A DNA stretch of 64,000 nt from Thermotoga sp. Mc24 (GTDB lineage Bacteria > Thermotogota > Thermotogae > Thermotogales > Thermotogaceae), in assembly GCF_000784835.1 (NCBI RefSeq), contig NZ_JSFH01000011.1:1-64000 (forward strand), in the 5' to 3' direction. The notes under the pieces are model-generated. The model was not told the origin of the DNA, made no database searches, and worked only from the letters and a program-made list of their open reading frames with translations. A program made the translations under genes and the position numbers. Below, piece by piece: positions 1 to 7,856 of this stretch. The stretch's first letter is position 1. Each line of letters opens with the position of its first letter.

Positions 1-846
1 AAGGGTCGCTTTCCTTCCTTCTGCAAGAAGTTCATCCAGGTCCCCCGTCGAGAAGATGTAGAAGTCGTATCCGGGCACTTTCTCCCACACGGTGTATTTC
101 TTCTCTCCGTTGTATTCGTACTCTACGTATTTCTCTCCACCTTTCTTTGCCTCTTCAAACGCTTTCTCAAACCCTCCAAACTCTTTCACGTCTCTCATGA
201 AATTCCCCATGTCTTTGTGAATCAATACCTTCCCGTCATCCGTGACGAGTACTCCGTAGCCATTTTCACCCAATTTGCCACCTTCTGCCACCGTACGCCA
301 AAAATCCTTGTTCTGAGAGAGATCTATCACATAACCCACCGCACCGAGTGTGCCTGCACCGAACGCACCAAGGGGAGCTAAAACAACGAAGGATGGTTTA
401 CCTTCAAAGACATCAGAGGTAACTAAATATGGATTTTGCGAATTCTTAACAAGGTTCATGTATTTTTGATAAATGGTTGATGAAGAATCAATCTGCTTCA
501 ATCCATCAGCTTTAGCAATGTAGCCAGAACCCGTCATTTCTTCTATCGCAATTCCAGCAATAAGTGTATTGGAAGCTTCTTTGAGGAGCTTGACCATATT
601 GGAAGCCATGGAATAGGTATCGAGAAGCTGTGCTTCCATGGACTGAGTCAGAACAACTGCCCTTTCTACATACTTGTTCAATTTTTCGGCGAAATAATTT
701 GAAAGAACATGAATCTGAACTGTTGCATTCTTTTTGACAGTTTCAACAACCGCGCCAGAAACGCTCTGATAAATGAGATAAAAACTAACAAGAAGCCCTG
801 CCAGAACAACCAGTATAACAAGGAAAACTTTCGCACGAAGTGTCAT
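1..846 (-). CDS. Methyl-accepting chemotaxis protein, N-terminal part (cut by window edge)
   Basis: The frame stays open from an ATG at 846 to the left edge, giving 282 residues with no stop. A short basic N-terminus is followed by one strong hydrophobic segment (about residues 7-28), then a long polar region with a Cache-like extracytoplasmic pattern. That region includes a glycine-rich stretch, LSQNKDFWRTVAEGG and a TDDGKVLIHKD segment typical of Cache sensors. The second membrane segment, HAMP and signalling hairpin would lie outside the window, so the receptor call rests on the Cache region and on my memory of T. maritima TM0918 here. A GGGAGGGTGAA ribosome site precedes the ATG. It lies 34 nt downstream of the phosphate permease gene on the same strand. 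The ligand cannot be told from the sequence. Confidence 0.8.
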   Translation of the reverse strand, partial: MTLRAKVFLVILVVLAGLLVSFYLIYQSVSGAVVETVKKNATVQIHVLSNYFAEKLNKYVERAVVLTQSMEAQLLDTYSMASNMVKLLKEASNTLIAGIAIEEMTGSGYIAKADGLKQIDSSSTIYQKYMNLVKNSQNPYLVTSDVFEGKPSFVVLAPLGAFGAGTLGAVGYVIDLSQNKDFWRTVAEGGKLGENGYGVLVTDDGKVLIHKDMGNFMRDVKEFGGFEKAFEEAKKGGEKYVEYEYNGEKKYTVWEKVPGYDFYIFSTGDLDELLAEGRKATL

Positions 847-880
847 GGCTTCACCCTCCCGGTTTCGGTGTTATCAACTT

Positions 881-1810
881 TTATTTTATCAAAGATGTCA
901 ACAAAAAAGAAAGGGTACCGGAAACAGCGGGAGTTAAAAACCACCCACTCAAAATCCTTATTAAAACTTTCTTATTTCCCAGATTCATACCCTTCGAGTA
1001 ACCGGCTCCCAGAACGGCTCCCACAATAGCTTGAGAGGAAGAGACAGGAATCCCAATCAAGCTGAAAGCCCACACAACCATTGCTTGTGATAAAACCGCT
1101 ATAAGAGAAGTAAAATGATCTAATTCTATTAGATTTTTCCCCACTGTCAACATCACGTTCTTACTGTAGGTGAGAATTCCAAGAGCTATGCTGATTCCAC
1201 CAAGAAGAGCAGCTTGCTCGATCGTCAGGATCTTTCCGGCGAACACTCCCGTTACGTTCGCGACGTTGTTCGCTCCCAAGGAAAACGCACCGTAAGTACC
1301 TATGATCCACGCGGAAGTTTTTATCACACTGTCTTGAATTTGAATGCTGGAAATTCTCCTGAAGAGAAACGAAAGAGCTGGATAGAAGATGAGACTCAAA
1401 AGGAAGGCTCCAACTGGTGTTAAAAACCACACAGCAAGTATTTTTGTGATCGCAGAAAGATTGATCCCACCAACGCCCAGTACCGTGACATTGGCTCCTA
1501 TTATTCCTCCAACCACAGCTTGAGATGTGGACACAGGTATCCCGAGTTTCGTCATGATCGTGACTGTAAGGGCACCTGAAAGAACTGCTATACTGGAGAC
1601 AAACAGATCAGAAGCACTAAGGGAACTGATATTCTGAAGCCCCTTCGCTCCTCCGAGAACAGAACCCAGAATTACAAAAATGCTCGCCACCATGGTGGCT
1701 TTTCTGTAAGGAATGAGTCCCGATCCCACGAAAGGGCCAAAGACGTTTGCCGCATCGTTGGCACCCAGCGCCCATCCCAGAAAGAGAGAAGGTAAAAGGA
1801 GTATGAACAT
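881..1810 (-). CDS. pit: Inorganic phosphate transporter, PiT family
   Basis: A 309-residue polytopic inner-membrane protein that would import phosphate with a cation. It has the duplicated PiT signature: an N-terminal GANDAANVFGPFVGS motif (about residues 16-30) and a second half with GANNVANVTGVFAGK (about residues 178-192). Each is followed by further hydrophobic helices and a VSTSQAVVGGIIGA or VSSSQAIVGAVLGAG segment. Internal duplication with GANDxAN motifs is diagnostic of PF01384. The ATG at 1810 has an AGGAGGGG site in front. A PhoU-like DUF47 protein, the usual partner of such permeases, is encoded about 1.85 kb away on the opposite strand rather than in the same operon. Length is at the short end for bacterial PiT proteins. 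Confidence 0.93.
   Translation of the reverse strand: MFILLLPSLFLGWALGANDAANVFGPFVGSGLIPYRKATMVASIFVILGSVLGGAKGLQNISSLSASDLFVSSIAVLSGALTVTIMTKLGIPVSTSQAVVGGIIGANVTVLGVGGINLSAITKILAVWFLTPVGAFLLSLIFYPALSFLFRRISSIQIQDSVIKTSAWIIGTYGAFSLGANNVANVTGVFAGKILTIEQAALLGGISIALGILTYSKNVMLTVGKNLIELDHFTSLIAVLSQAMVVWAFSLIGIPVSSSQAIVGAVLGAGYSKGMNLGNKKVLIRILSGWFLTPAVSGTLSFLLTSLIK
883..891 (-). promoter_or_regulatory. Candidate extended -10 for the chemotaxis receptor gene
   Basis: Read on the minus strand this is TGATAAAAT, an extended -10 hexamer about 37 nt before the receptor ATG. It overlaps the last codons of the upstream permease gene, so it may simply be coding sequence. No convincing -35 lies at normal spacing. 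Confidence 0.3.
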
Positions 1811-1837
1811 TACAACCCCTCCTGTAGTGTGTTTTCT

Positions 1838-1846
1838 ATTGTATCA
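1838..1846 (-). promoter_or_regulatory. Candidate extended -10 promoter for pit
   Basis: Minus-strand TGATACAAT, an extended -10 element about 28 nt before the pit ATG. No good -35 is visible at 16-18 nt. It shares the octamer GTGATACA with a second site at 1985-1992. Confidence 0.45.
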
Positions 1847-1973
1847 CTTTGAACCCTTTTCATGATACATCTGTCTCAAGTAACGAAGAACTAGAAAACC
1901 CAACAGAACTTCACATAATTTTAAAAATAAGGTACCCATTTAGGAAAGAAATTAGAATCTTCTCTTAACCTGT

Positions 1974-1988
1974 TACATTTAAAATGTA
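1974..1988. repeat. 15-bp palindrome, TACATTT-A-AAATGTA
   Basis: A perfect inverted repeat with 7-bp arms around a central A, in the long gap between divergent genes. Its right end overlaps a copy of the octamer TGTATCAC that also occurs at 1840-1847 inside the pit promoter. This could be a transcription-factor operator. I see no second full copy in the window. Confidence 0.45.
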
Positions 1989-2008
1989 TCACGGAGAATG
2001 AAAGTTGA

Positions 2009-2038
2009 CCCCCCTATCCCCCTTGAGATACACCCCCC
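2009..2038. other. Three C-runs (G-runs on the minus strand)
   Basis: C6 at 2009-2014, C5 at 2018-2022 and C6 at 2033-2038. On the minus strand these are G6, G5 and G6 within 30 nt, a pattern that could support a G-quadruplex if one long run supplies two strands. Such runs stand out against the GA-rich composition around them. Confidence 0.5.
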
Positions 2039-2047
2039 ACGGCCTTG

Positions 2048-2075
2048 GCGGGCTCGAAAGAGCCCGCATTTTTTT
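2048..2075 (+). terminator. Intrinsic terminator without an upstream gene
   Basis: An 8-bp perfect stem (GCGGGCTC at 2048-2055, GAGCCCGC at 2060-2067) closed by a GAAA tetraloop, followed by A and seven T at 2069-2075. The T-run is only on the plus strand, so it stops rightward transcription. No plus-strand gene lies to its left, so it ends either an unannotated short RNA or a leader of the gene starting at 2151. Confidence 0.85.
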
Positions 2076-2106
2076 GTACAAGAACCCCACCAAATGTGGC
2101 CTGATG

Positions 2107-2115
2107 TGATAGAAT
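2107..2115 (+). promoter_or_regulatory. Extended -10 promoter candidate for the protease-like gene
   Basis: TGATAGAAT on the plus strand, about 35 nt before the GTG start at 2151 and just after the terminator. No -35 match is visible at 17 nt, as expected for extended -10 promoters. It would drive the first genes of the long plus-strand run. Confidence 0.45.
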
Positions 2116-2150
2116 TTACACAGCAAATCTCATATTCAGGAGGGATAGTC

Positions 2151-3005
2151 GTGGTAGATATTGGCACCTTAATCTTTCAAATTTTCTGGATGATCTTTAT
2201 TTTTTCACTCATTACGCCTTTTCTCAGGAATTCTGCTCTCAAATCAGCCAGAGAAACCCTGATAAGAGAAATTGAAAAAAAGAGAAACAGCCGTGTGATC
2301 ACACTGATTCACAGAACGGAATCTATCAGTTTTCTCGGTTTTCCAGTACGCAGGTACATAGATATCGAAGACTCTGAAGAGATACTGAGAGCGATTAAGT
2401 TAACACCTCCTGATATGCCGATAGATCTCATACTACACACACCTAGCGGACTCGTATTGGCAGCGGAACAGATTGCCAGAGCTTTGAAAATGCACAGGGG
2501 AAAGGTAACGGTTTTTGTTCCACATTATGCCATGTCCGGTGGAACGTTGATAGCCCTCGCCGCCGACGAGATTATCATGGATGAGAACGCTGTTCTGGGG
2601 CCGCTAGATCCCCAGATAGGAAATATGCCCGCTCCCTCCATTCTCGCCGCTGTAAGAAAAAAGGATGTGAACCAAGTTGATGACCAGACACTGATACTTG
2701 CAGACATAGCGGAAAAAGCGATCAGACAGGTTAAAGAATTTGTGGTGGAAATTCTTTCAGACAAAGTGCCAAAGGAGAAAGCTGAAGAAATCGCCGATAA
2801 ACTCTGCAGTGGACACTGGACACACGATTATCCGCTGAACTACGAAAAACTCAGAGAGATGGGTATACAGGTGAAAACGGACATGCCTCAGGAAATATAC
2901 GATCTCATGGATCTTTACAAACAGGCCGAACCCAAGAGACCTTCTGTGAACTACATTCCTGCTCCCTACTACAACAGAAAGGAGACGGGTAATGGGAATA
3001 GATGA
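2151..3005 (+). CDS. Membrane-anchored serine dehydrogenase proteinase-like protein (SDH_sah / ClpP-SppA fold)
   Basis: A 284-residue protein with one N-terminal hydrophobic segment (FQIFWMIFIFSLITPF) followed by a cytosolic ClpP/SppA-like crotonase-fold domain. The family pattern is clear: a DLILHTPSG segment, then HYAMSGGTLIALAADEIIMD holding the probable catalytic Ser (AMSGG), then LGPLDPQIG and a late GHWTHDYPLNYEKLREMG segment typical of PF01972. The GTG at 2151 was chosen because an AGGAGGG site lies 5 nt before it. The longer frame from 1998 crosses a terminator. The 3' end overlaps rnhB by 14 nt. Substrate is unknown; envelope or membrane protein turnover is an inference. Confidence 0.85.
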   Translation: MVDIGTLIFQIFWMIFIFSLITPFLRNSALKSARETLIREIEKKRNSRVITLIHRTESISFLGFPVRRYIDIEDSEEILRAIKLTPPDMPIDLILHTPSGLVLAAEQIARALKMHRGKVTVFVPHYAMSGGTLIALAADEIIMDENAVLGPLDPQIGNMPAPSILAAVRKKDVNQVDDQTLILADIAEKAIRQVKEFVVEILSDKVPKEKAEEIADKLCSGHWTHDYPLNYEKLREMGIQVKTDMPQEIYDLMDLYKQAEPKRPSVNYIPAPYYNRKETGNGNR

Positions 3006-3708
3006 GCTCTACAAAAAGGAATTTGGAATCGTAGCAGGCGTGGATGAAGCAGGAAGAGGATGTCTCGCAGGTCCCGTTGTGGCGGCCGCTGTCGTTCTGG
3101 AAAAGGAAATAGAAGGAATAAACGACTCAAAACAGCTTTCTCCCTCGAAAAGGGAGAAGCTCTTCGATGAAATAATGAAGAAGGCAGCTGTTGGTATAGG
3201 AATCGCATCTCCAGAGGAAATAGACCTCTACAACATATTCAACGCCACAAAAATTGCTATGAATCGAGCACTGGAGAACCTACCCGTGAAACCCTCGTTC
3301 GTGCTCGTTGACGGAAAGGGAATCGAGCTGAATGTTCCCGGTACATGCTTGGTGAAAGGAGATCAGAAAAGTAAACTGATAGGAGCAGCCTCCATTGTTG
3401 CAAAAGTATTCAGGGATAGATTGATGAACGAGTTCCACAGGATGTATCCCCAGTTTTCCTTCCACAAACACAAAGGTTACGCCACAAAAGAACATCTGAA
3501 CGAAATCGGAGAGAACGGAGTTTTACCCATCCACAGGATGAGTTTTGATCCCGTTTTAGAACTTCTGACCGATGATTTGTTGAGGGAGTTCTTCGAAAAA
3601 GGACTCATCTCCGAAAATCGATTCGAACATATAAAGAACCTTCTGGGGGCGAGAAAAAGTGTGGTTTTCCGGAAAGAAAGAACAGGTCATAATCTCTCTC
3701 TTTTTTAA
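2992..3708 (+). CDS. rnhB: Ribonuclease HII
   Basis: A 238-residue endonuclease that cuts RNA in RNA-DNA hybrids and excises single ribonucleotides from DNA. The catalytic DEDD set is visible: Asp18 and Glu19 in GVDEAGRG, Asp107 in LVDGKG and Asp124 in KGDQKS. The HKGYATKEH segment carries the Tyr conserved in type 2 enzymes. Length matches the T. maritima enzyme I remember (238). The ATG at 2992 overlaps the end of the upstream gene by 14 nt with GAGACGGGTA before it. The 3' end overlaps the next gene by 50 nt, so it is co-transcribed with the DUF47 gene. Confidence 0.97.
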   Translation: MGIDELYKKEFGIVAGVDEAGRGCLAGPVVAAAVVLEKEIEGINDSKQLSPSKREKLFDEIMKKAAVGIGIASPEEIDLYNIFNATKIAMNRALENLPVKPSFVLVDGKGIELNVPGTCLVKGDQKSKLIGAASIVAKVFRDRLMNEFHRMYPQFSFHKHKGYATKEHLNEIGENGVLPIHRMSFDPVLELLTDDLLREFFEKGLISENRFEHIKNLLGARKSVVFRKERTGHNLSLF

Positions 3709-4300
3709 ACACATCGACAAAGTTGAAGAAACTCTGGAATGCGTCTTCGATCTCATAAAAAAGTATTTTGAAGATACTGACGACATCGAGTCTCTTTATC
3801 TCCGGACACAAAGGCTTGAAAGCGAAGCCGATCGATTACGTCGAAAAACAGAGATGGAAATGTACAGTGGAGCGTTCCTGCCGAATTTCAGAGGAGATCT
3901 TCTGGGACTGATTGAAGCCGTAGATAAGGTGGCGAACAAAGCCGAGTATGTGGCGGACTTGATTGTTCTTCAAAAACCAGAAGTTCCCCACGAACTGAAA
4001 GATCTTATTTTGTCGCAGATGGAATATTCTCTGAAGGCTTACGAATCACTGAAAAGTGCACTCAGGTTTTTGTTCGAGGATCTCGAGAGAGTTGAAGAGT
4101 TCGTTCTCGCCGTGGAGAAATACGAACACGACGAAGATACCGTGGAGCGAACGGCCCTCAGAAAGCTCTTTGAGATGGACATCGAAAGGTGTGTAAAACT
4201 TGAAGTGAAAGAACTGATAAGAAGTATAGGGGACATAGCCGATAGAACGGAGGATGCGTCTGATAGAGCAGAAATCATCCTTCTGAAAAGGAGGTTCTGA
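3659..4300 (+). CDS. DUF47 / PhoU-like putative phosphate transport regulator
   Basis: A 213-residue, almost entirely helical and strongly charged protein, with heptad-like repeats such as RTQRLESEADRLRRKTEMEM and a C-terminal KELIRSIGDIADRTEDASDRAEIILL segment. The E/DxxxD/E clusters resemble the metal-binding motifs of PhoU-like proteins, and the DxADxxED ending is typical of PF01865. Such proteins usually sit beside PiT permeases. Here pit lies about 1.85 kb to the left on the other strand. Translation likely starts at GTG 3659, inside the rnhB 3' end. A later start would remove the first helix. Function in phosphate uptake control is inferred from family and proximity. Confidence 0.85.
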   Translation: MWFSGKKEQVIISLFFKHIDKVEETLECVFDLIKKYFEDTDDIESLYLRTQRLESEADRLRRKTEMEMYSGAFLPNFRGDLLGLIEAVDKVANKAEYVADLIVLQKPEVPHELKDLILSQMEYSLKAYESLKSALRFLFEDLERVEEFVLAVEKYEHDEDTVERTALRKLFEMDIERCVKLEVKELIRSIGDIADRTEDASDRAEIILLKRRF

Positions 4301-4301
4301 A

Positions 4302-5069
4302 GTGAAAGAGGCAGGGATTCTCTTCGAAGAACTCGTATCCATAATGGAAAAACTGCGATCTCCTGAAGGATGTGAATGGGACAGAAAGCAAACTCACGAG
4401 AGCTTGAAGCCGTATCTTATCGAGGAATGCTACGAACTGATCGAAGCGATAGACGAAAAAAACGACGAGATGATGAAAGAGGAACTCGGTGATGTGCTGC
4501 TTCAGGTGGTGTTCCACGCACAGATAGCCCGCGAAAGAGGCGCTTTCACCATTGAGGATGTGATACGAACCCTCAACGAAAAATTGATCAGACGACATCC
4601 ACACGTTTTCGGAGACAGCCCAGGGTATTCTTACAAACAATGGGAAGATATAAAAGCTCAGGAAAAAGGAAAGAAGAAATCTTCGAGGATCGGTGAAATA
4701 AACCCGCTCGTTCCCGCTCTCTCGATGGCAAGAAGAATCCAGGAAAACGCGTCGCAGGTGGGATTTGACTGGAAAGATCCAGAAGGAGTCTACGAGAAGA
4801 TAGAGGAAGAATTGAAAGAACTGAAAGAGGCAAGTAATCCCAGTGAGTTGGAAGAGGAATTCGGTGACCTGTTGTTTTCGATGGTCAATCTCTCAAGATT
4901 TCTGAACGTTGATCCTGAATCGGCTCTGAGAAAGGCCACGAGAAAGTTTGTCGAAAGATTCAAAAGGATGGAGGAGTTAATAGAGAAGGATGGTTTGATT
5001 CTTGAAGAACTTCCCATTGAAAAGTTGGACGAATACTGGGAAAGGACGAAAGGAGGAGATGAAGCATGA
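4302..5069 (+). CDS. mazG: Nucleoside triphosphate pyrophosphohydrolase MazG, two-domain form
   Basis: A 255-residue enzyme that hydrolyses NTPs to NMP and pyrophosphate, cleaning the nucleotide pool. It has tandem MazG domains. The first (about residues 10-110) has CEWDRKQTHESLKPYLIEE then EECYELIEAI and EELGDVLLQVVFHA. The second (about 140-230) has GFDWKDPEGVYEKIEEEL and EEFGDLLFSMVNL. The EExxE plus ExxD metal-binding pattern is present in both. GTG start at 4302 with AGGAGG 6 nt before. It begins 1 nt after the DUF47 stop and overlaps the next gene by 4 nt. Confidence 0.95.
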   Translation: MKEAGILFEELVSIMEKLRSPEGCEWDRKQTHESLKPYLIEECYELIEAIDEKNDEMMKEELGDVLLQVVFHAQIARERGAFTIEDVIRTLNEKLIRRHPHVFGDSPGYSYKQWEDIKAQEKGKKKSSRIGEINPLVPALSMARRIQENASQVGFDWKDPEGVYEKIEEELKELKEASNPSELEEEFGDLLFSMVNLSRFLNVDPESALRKATRKFVERFKRMEELIEKDGLILEELPIEKLDEYWERTKGGDEA

Positions 5070-6055
5070 GAAAGTTGATCTTCGCGATTCTGGCGGTACT
5101 GGGAATCAGTCTCTTTGGACAGGCAACAATCACATCCAGCACTGTCGTTGCCATAGTCAATGGAGAGTCTATCACCTCTGATTTACTCGAACTCGAAGCA
5201 GATATAGATGGAATTTTGAGAAACATTTCTCAGATCGATTTGAGATTTTTCAACGTTCTTACAGGCACCGAAGAAGGCCTGAAATTGCTGTTGAAATACA
5301 AACAAGAAGTTCTCAACTCTTTAATAGACGATCTTCTCATTCAGCAGCTTGCGAAAAAAGAGGGAGTCGGAGTAAGTGACGAAGAAGTAAAGGGAGAAGT
5401 TGAAACAAGGCTCAAAGAAACAGTTGAATCCATGGGTATAACCCTGGAAGACCTCGACAAGTTTCTTCAGAGCGCCGGATACGGTGATCTCGAAACTTTC
5501 AAAAAGAGATTGCAATGGCATATGAAAACACAGCTTTCACTCCAGAGGCTCCAGGAGAAAATCACTCAGAGCGCAACCGTCACACTCGAAGAAGCACAGA
5601 ACTACTACAATCAGAACAAAGAGACTTACAGAATACCCGCCGCCGTTCATCTCTACAAAATCACCACCGAGGATAAGAGTAAAATGGATGAAGCACTTTC
5701 AAAGATCAGAAAAGGGGAAGACTTTCTCGAGGTTGCGACGCAGGTGGCAACCGGTGGTGATCTCGGCTGGATTGAAGAAGGAAAATTGGAAAAAGACATA
5801 GAAAGTGTGATTTTCGACGCTCCAGAAGGGGCCATTCTTGGACCCTTCGAGTCCGGAGGTAAATTCGTGCTCTACAAAGTTGTCGAGAAACGATCTTCTT
5901 CCTACAAAAAATTCGAAGAGGTCAAACAGGAAATCATGAGTGAATTGCTCGCAGACAAGAAGAATCAGTTGTGGAACGATTGGTTCAACAAAGTGTTCGA
6001 AGAGTTCAAAAAGAATAGCCAAATAGAGATAAAACTTGGAGGGAGTCAGGGATGA
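5066..6055 (+). CDS. SurA-like periplasmic peptidyl-prolyl isomerase / foldase
   Basis: A 329-residue protein with an N-terminal signal peptide ([20 protein letters not shown], cleavage probably near residue 20). A SurA_N-type helical chaperone region follows ([16 protein letters not shown] to about residue 180). A parvulin-type PPIase domain comes next, with [15 protein letters not shown], a [10 protein letters not shown] loop and a [18 protein letters not shown] strand typical of rotamases. It would help fold exported proteins under the outer toga sheath. The start overlaps mazG by ATGA and the end overlaps mtnA by ATGA, so translation is coupled. Whether the PPIase site is active is not certain from sequence alone. 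Confidence 0.87.
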   Translation: MRKLIFAILAVLGISLFGQATITSSTVVAIVNGESITSDLLELEADIDGILRNISQIDLRFFNVLTGTEEGLKLLLKYKQEVLNSLIDDLLIQQLAKKEGVGVSDEEVKGEVETRLKETVESMGITLEDLDKFLQSAGYGDLETFKKRLQWHMKTQLSLQRLQEKITQSATVTLEEAQNYYNQNKETYRIPAAVHLYKITTEDKSKMDEALSKIRKGEDFLEVATQVATGGDLGWIEEGKLEKDIESVIFDAPEGAILGPFESGGKFVLYKVVEKRSSSYKKFEEVKQEIMSELLADKKNQLWNDWFNKVFEEFKKNSQIEIKLGGSQG

Positions 6056-7083
6056 AATTGAGGACGAAAACGATGGAGTGGTCGGGAGACTCTCTGAGAC
6101 TCCTTGATCAGAGAAAACTACCATTCGTTGAAGAATACGTGGAGTGCAAAACACACGAAGAAGTTGCGTACGCCATAAAGGAAATGATCGTCAGAGGGGC
6201 TCCTGCCATAGGAGTCACCGCGGCGTTTGGATACGTCCTGGGACTCAAAGAATACAAAACGGGAAGCTTGATGGACTGGATGAGACAGGTAAAAGAGACT
6301 TTGGCCAGAACAAGGCCCACGGCTGTAAACCTGTTCTGGGCACTGAACAGGATGGAAAAGGTATTCTCCGAGAACTTTGACAGAGAAAATCTCTTCGAGA
6401 TCTTGGAAAACGAAGCGCTGAAGATGGCATATGAAGATATAGAGGTCAACAAAGCGATTGGAAGGAACGGTGCCCAGCTCATAAAAGATGGATCAACCAT
6501 CCTCACCCACTGCAACGCAGGAGCCCTCGCAACTGTAGATTACGGTACTGCCCTTGGGGTGATAAGGGCGGCTGTGGAAGCAGGAAAACGAATCAAAGTG
6601 TTTGCGGATGAAACAAGACCTTACCTTCAGGGAGCACGACTTACCGCCTGGGAACTCATGAAAGACGGTATAGAAGTCTATGTCATCACCGACAACATGG
6701 CCGGGTGGTTGATGAAGAAGGGGTTGATCGATGCCGTCGTGGTTGGAGCGGACAGAATCGCTCTGAACGGTGACACAGCAAACAAAATAGGAACTTATTC
6801 TTTAGCCGTTCTTGCGAAGAGAAACAACATACCGTTCTACGTTGCAGCTCCTGTCTCGACGATAGATCCAACTATAAAAAGTGGAGAAGAAATACCCATA
6901 GAGGAAAGAAGGCCAGAAGAGGTCACTCACTGTGGCGGGAACAGAATAACCCCGGAGGGAATAAAAGTTCTGAACCCCGCTTTCGACGTCACAGAAAATT
7001 CTCTCATAACGGCGATAATAACGGAAAAAGGTGTGATCAAACCTCCTTTCGAAGAGAACATAAAGAAGATCCTTGGGGTGTGA
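6052..7083 (+). CDS. mtnA: Methylthioribose-1-phosphate isomerase
   Basis: A 343-residue enzyme of the eIF2B-like family that converts 5-methylthioribose-1-phosphate to methylthioribulose-1-phosphate in methionine salvage. Family hallmarks are RGAPAIGV near residue 50, the catalytic Cys154 in HCNAGALAT, and the catalytic Asp234 in [17 protein letters not shown]. The late [10 protein letters not shown] segment is also typical. No other mtn salvage gene is in the window, and it lies between a foldase gene and fliR. Starts by ATGA overlap with the foldase gene. The 3' end overlaps fliR by 4 nt (GTGA). Confidence 0.95.
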   Translation: MKLRTKTMEWSGDSLRLLDQRKLPFVEEYVECKTHEEVAYAIKEMIVRGAPAIGVTAAFGYVLGLKEYKTGSLMDWMRQVKETLARTRPTAVNLFWALNRMEKVFSENFDRENLFEILENEALKMAYEDIEVNKAIGRNGAQLIKDGSTILTHCNAGALATVDYGTALGVIRAAVEAGKRIKVFADETRPYLQGARLTAWELMKDGIEVYVITDNMAGWLMKKGLIDAVVVGADRIALNGDTANKIGTYSLAVLAKRNNIPFYVAAPVSTIDPTIKSGEEIPIEERRPEEVTHCGGNRITPEGIKVLNPAFDVTENSLITAIITEKGVIKPPFEENIKKILGV

Positions 7084-7856
7084 TTTTGGAGACCATATTC
7101 AGTTTTCTCGAAGAGAGATTTCTTGCGTGGATGTGTATTTTCACAAGGTTCACAGGGTTCTTTTTGATCGCTCCCTTCTTTTCCGAGAGAGTGTTTCCTG
7201 TGGAAGTGAGGGTATTTCTGGGATTGTTTACGAGCTGGTTGATGCTCTTTACAGTCGATGCATCCATACCCCTGAATACTCCTGTTTTGAGTTTCACTTT
7301 GAATCTGTTTTTCAACTTTCTCGTTGGGTTTGGAATCGGTTTTATCGTCTATCTGTTTCTTCAGGCGTTCAACGGGGCGGGATACATCTTTGGCTTTCAA
7401 ATTGGATTCGGAATGGAAGAGGTACTGGCCTTCGGTGAAGAAGAAACAAACCCCACGGGAGAACTGGTTTACTTCATCGCTCTCACTGTTTTTGTGCTGA
7501 TAAAGGGACCTGTTCTCATGTTTGAGGGATTGAGGGACTCAATCGATGTCTTCCCCGTGAACCTCACAGGTATTGCGGACGGGTTCTTCTCTTACATCGT
7601 GGAAAGATCGAGCGACTTCTTCGTGTTGATCCTGAAAATAGGAGCACCAGTCATCGCCTTCATGCTCATCATAAGTATTGTTCTTGGTATCGTCTCGAGG
7701 CTCATTCCACAGATGAACGTCTTCATGGTCGGATTGCCCCTGAAAGCGATCGTTGGGGTTATATTGATTCTGGGGATGTTGCCGATATGGGCGGACATGG
7801 CTCAAAAGATTTCGGCGCTCAGCTGGAACGCTATTCAAGAATTTCTTGGGAAATAG
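7080..7856 (+). CDS. fliR: Flagellar export apparatus protein FliR
   Basis: A 258-residue polytopic membrane protein of the type III flagellar export gate. It shows the FliR pattern: [22 protein letters not shown] near the N-terminus, [25 protein letters not shown] in the middle (six or so membrane helices overall), and a C-terminal [19 protein letters not shown] segment highly typical of the family. The GTG start at 7080 overlaps the mtnA stop. The flhB frame starts inside its 3' end. fliP and fliQ, usually next to fliR, are not in this window. Confidence 0.94.
   Translation: MILETIFSFLEERFLAWMCIFTRFTGFFLIAPFFSERVFPVEVRVFLGLFTSWLMLFTVDASIPLNTPVLSFTLNLFFNFLVGFGIGFIVYLFLQAFNGAGYIFGFQIGFGMEEVLAFGEEETNPTGELVYFIALTVFVLIKGPVLMFEGLRDSIDVFPVNLTGIADGFFSYIVERSSDFFVLILKIGAPVIAFMLIISIVLGIVSRLIPQMNVFMVGLPLKAIVGVILILGMLPIWADMAQKISALSWNAIQEFLGK

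Larger units (their letters stand above)
1811..2150. other. Only gap over 300 nt: divergent regulatory region between pit and the protease-like gene
   Basis: This 340-nt gap has no convincing protein gene. An open frame could extend the plus-strand protease-like gene back to an ATG at 1998, but it runs through a terminator and a C-run tract and looks spurious. The gap holds the pit promoter at its left end, an A/T-rich stretch (1900-1990) with a palindrome, three C-runs, an intrinsic terminator facing right, and an extended -10 element just before the downstream gene. Each is listed separately. Confidence 0.7.

Noticed and set aside
1998-2150. N-terminal extension of the protease-like protein from ATG 1998
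   Set aside because: It crosses a strong terminator and C-runs, has a proline-rich atypical sequence, and a better GTG start with AGGAGGG lies at 2151.
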